DNA of 64,000 bases from an uncultured Verrucomicrobiota bacterium (GTDB lineage Bacteria > Verrucomicrobiota > Kiritimatiellia > CAIQIC01 > Lenti-01). Positions 62,422-64,000 of this stretch are shown here, piece after piece. Positions within the stretch are counted from its first letter, which is position 1. Every line of letters begins with the position of its first letter. Location of the stretch: NCBI GenBank assembly GCA_937872095.1, contig CALMNW010000101.1, positions 62,001-126,000 on the forward strand, read 5' to 3'. A program made the position numbers and the translations under genes. The notes under the pieces are model-generated. The model did no database searches, was not told where the DNA came from, and saw only the letters and a program-made list of their open reading frames with translations.

Positions 62422-62919
62422 CTATTGGCGAAGCGCGGCGATCTCCTCGCGGGAGCGCAGCTGCATCAGGCCGTCCATGGTGGCCTTGACGACGTTGAGC
62501 GCGCTGGAGGCGCCGAGCGACTTGGCCAGCACGTCCCGGACGCCGGAGAGATCCAGCACCGCGCGGGCGCCGCCGCCGGCGATCACGCCCGTCCCCTTGG
62601 AGGCGGGCTTGAGCATGACGCGCGAGGCGCCGCACCGCCCCATCACCTCGTGGGGAATGGTCCGGTCGTTCATCGTCACCTTGATCATGTTGCGGCGGGC
62701 CGTTTCCGTGGCCTTGCGGATGGCATCGGCGTTCTCGCGGGCCTTGCCCAGCGCATAGCCGACCTGCCCGTTGCGGTCGCCCACGACCACCAAGGCGGAA
62801 AAGCTGAAGCGCCGGCCGCCCTTCACGACCTTCGCGCAGCGGTTCACTTCCACCACGCGTTCGGTCGCCTCGCCGGGACTCTTCTGTTCGTCGTTCTTCT
62901 TGAATTCGCGTTTCATCAT
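62422..62919 (-). CDS. rpsE: Ribosomal protein S5
   Basis: The 165-aa protein has the double-stranded RNA binding segment [20 protein letters not shown] then [20 protein letters not shown], and the C-terminal [21 protein letters not shown]5 secures decoding fidelity. Its start has a second Met (MMKREFKKN). Confidence 0.98.
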   Translation of the reverse strand: MMKREFKKNDEQKSPGEATERVVEVNRCAKVVKGGRRFSFSALVVVGDRNGQVGYALGKARENADAIRKATETARRNMIKVTMNDRTIPHEVMGRCGASRVMLKPASKGTGVIAGGGARAVLDLSGVRDVLAKSLGASSALNVVKATMDGLMQLRSREEIAALRQ

Positions 62920-62944
62920 CCGGTTTTCCTCGGGTTGGGAAGCT

Positions 62945-63301
62945 CTAGAACTTCAGTCCGCCTTCGCGCGCGGCGTCCGCCAGCGCCTGCAGGCGGCCGC
63001 GGTAGGCGAATCCGCCGCGATCGAACACGACCGCGGAGATGCCCTTTTCCTTCGCGGCCTGGGCGGCCTGGGCGCCGAGCTGCTTCGCCGTGGCGACGTT
63101 CAGCTTCTGGCCCTTCAAGGCGCCGGCCACGGTCGAAACCGCCGCCAAGGTCTTGGCCGCGGCGTCGTCGATGAACTGCACGTAGAGGTGCTGGTTGGAC
63201 ACGAACACGCTCATGCGCGGACGCTCGGCCGTGCCTTGCAGCTTCTGGCGCAGGCGCAGGTGCCGGCGCACACGATAATCCTTCTGGTTCTTCGTTTTCA
63301 T
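62945..63301 (-). CDS. rplR: Ribosomal protein L18
   Basis: The 118-aa 5S rRNA binding protein has [20 protein letters not shown] and the end [26 protein letters not shown]. It begins two bases after the rplF stop. Confidence 0.98.
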   Translation of the reverse strand: MKTKNQKDYRVRRHLRLRQKLQGTAERPRMSVFVSNQHLYVQFIDDAAAKTLAAVSTVAGALKGQKLNVATAKQLGAQAAQAAKEKGISAVVFDRGGFAYRGRLQALADAAREGGLKF

Positions 63302-63303
63302 GG

Positions 63304-63840
63304 TTACGCCACCGTCTTGCCCGCTTTCCGGCGCACGCGCTCGTCCTTGTAGCGCACGCCTTTGCCCTTGTAGGGCTCGGGCGGGCGGAAGGAACGGATG
63401 CGGGCGCTCACTTGTCCCACCAGTTGCTTATCGATCCCGCTGACCGTCAGCTGCGTGCCGTCGGTCACCTTCACGGCGACGCCCTCCGGCACCACGTATT
63501 CCACGGGATGCGAATAGCCCACGTTCATCGTCAACTTGTTGCCGGCCATGCTGGCCTTGAAGCCCACGCCCTGGATTTCCAGGTCGCGGCTGTAGCCGTC
63601 CTTGACGCCGACGACCATGTTCTGCAGCAGCGCGCGGATCGTGCCGTGGTCCGAGCGGCTCTGCTTGTCGTCGCCCTTGCGGACGATGGTCAGCGTGGAG
63701 CCGTCCAGGGACACGGTCACGGTTTCCGGCGTCTTCAGCGACAATTCGCCCTTGGGGCCCTTCAGGGCCACGGCGCCGTCGGCCACCTTGGCGGTAATGC
63801 CCGCAGGCAGGACCACCGGTTGTTTGCCAATTCTCGACAT
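63304..63840 (-). CDS. rplF: Ribosomal protein L6
   Basis: The 178-aa protein begins [20 protein letters not shown] and has the two duplicated beta/alpha domains, with [10 protein letters not shown]-like [20 protein letters not shown] then [11 protein letters not shown]. It lies near the sarcin-ricin loop and factor-binding site. Normal length. Confidence 0.98.
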   Translation of the reverse strand: MSRIGKQPVVLPAGITAKVADGAVALKGPKGELSLKTPETVTVSLDGSTLTIVRKGDDKQSRSDHGTIRALLQNMVVGVKDGYSRDLEIQGVGFKASMAGNKLTMNVGYSHPVEYVVPEGVAVKVTDGTQLTVSGIDKQLVGQVSARIRSFRPPEPYKGKGVRYKDERVRRKAGKTVA

Positions 63841-63860
63841 GTTGTTTCCTCGCCTCCGAA

Positions 63861-64000
63861 TTACCAGATCTGGCAGAGCACTTCGCCGCCCACGTGGGCC
63901 GCGCGGGCTTCGCGGTCGGACATCAGGCCCCGGCTGGTGCTCAGGACCGCGGTGCCCATGCCGCCCCGCACGCGCGGGATGTCGGCCGCCGCCACGTAGC
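63861..64000 (-). CDS. rpsH: Ribosomal protein S8, C-terminal part
   Basis: The window holds the last 45 codons and a partial one. They read [20 protein letters not shown] then [20 protein letters not shown] and LCQIW before TAA. This is the conserved S8 end (STSRG-x-M-[ST]-DR-x-AR-x-x-x-x-GGE-x-[IL]-C-x-[VI]-W). The gene runs off the window edge; its position before rplF is the usual one. Confidence 0.97.
   Translation of the reverse strand, partial: YVAAADIPRVRGGMGTAVLSTSRGLMSDREARAAHVGGEVLCQIW

Overview
The window is very GC-rich and densely packed with long overlapping reading frames. It looks like the chromosome of a Gram-negative bacterium of the PVC superphylum, most likely a Kiritimatiellota/Verrucomicrobiota-type lineage. 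That assignment is inference. It rests on an outer-membrane gene set (BamD-like and LptE-like lipoproteins), two prepilin-type pseudopilins (one with the H-x(n)-DG tail common in that group), a GxxExxY gene, many TPR proteins, an ECF sigma factor followed by a YfbK-type VWA protein, and a spc/alpha ribosomal operon without rpmD. No rRNA, CRISPR array, prophage or transposase gene was found. One tRNA, tRNA-Val(UAC), is present.

Layout. 1-5.6 kb (minus): uvrA translationally coupled to a TPR protein. 5.9-10.8 kb (plus): a GDE-like glycosidase, a repeat-rich gap, a GNAT acetyltransferase with a small membrane protein, and a DUF2877 protein. 10.8-16.8 kb: uppP (minus), then an envelope/histidine run (BamD-like, LptE-like, hisF, hisI, membrane TPR) and two pseudopilins. 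16.8-26.3 kb: an AraC/GyrI regulator, tRNA-Val, an SDR, an LpxL-like acyltransferase, smc, and an MBOAT/SGNH acylation pair. 26.3-34.3 kb: a GxxExxY gene inside inverted repeats, glutamate dehydrogenase, an orphan receiver, an MscS channel, a 31-bp-period repeat array, GH20 with a secreted Cys/His protein, and a DUF4143 ATPase. 34.4-37.2 kb: a membrane sensor with a Cys-rich tail and two tandem secreted TN-repeat paralogues. 37.3-43.4 kb (minus): a UvrD-type helicase, YihY/BrkB, an AI-2E exporter-like protein with an insertion, and mnmA. 43.5-46.4 kb: a sugar-phosphate transferase, GT2 and a COG2426 export protein, then a second copy of the 31-bp array. 46.5-50.8 kb (minus): nucleotidyltransferase, a 63-aa protein and a giant secreted CRL/ankyrin protein, with overlapping ends. 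50.9-55.6 kb (plus): an ECF sigma factor, a VWA/anti-sigma-like membrane protein, a lipoprotein, a lipid kinase and ogt. 55.6-64 kb (minus): rpsH(partial)-rplF-rplR-rpsE-rplO-secY-adk-map-infA-rpmJ-rpsM-rpsK-rpsD-rpoA-rplQ.

Two themes stand out. First, several genes carry a readable promoter (TTGAC-like, about 17 bp, TAnnnT-like) whose -10 box ends only 6-12 bases before the start codon. These messages are probably leaderless or nearly so. Second, the gaps hold several families of short interspersed repeats, some of them inside coding sequence: 31-bp-period arrays, GC palindromes, a 40-bp AT-cored palindrome, GAACC repeats, and A/T-rich 'ATTGGATATTGA' repeats. The most unusual locus is the nucleotidyltransferase/63-aa protein/CRL-ankyrin operon at 46.5-50.8 kb.
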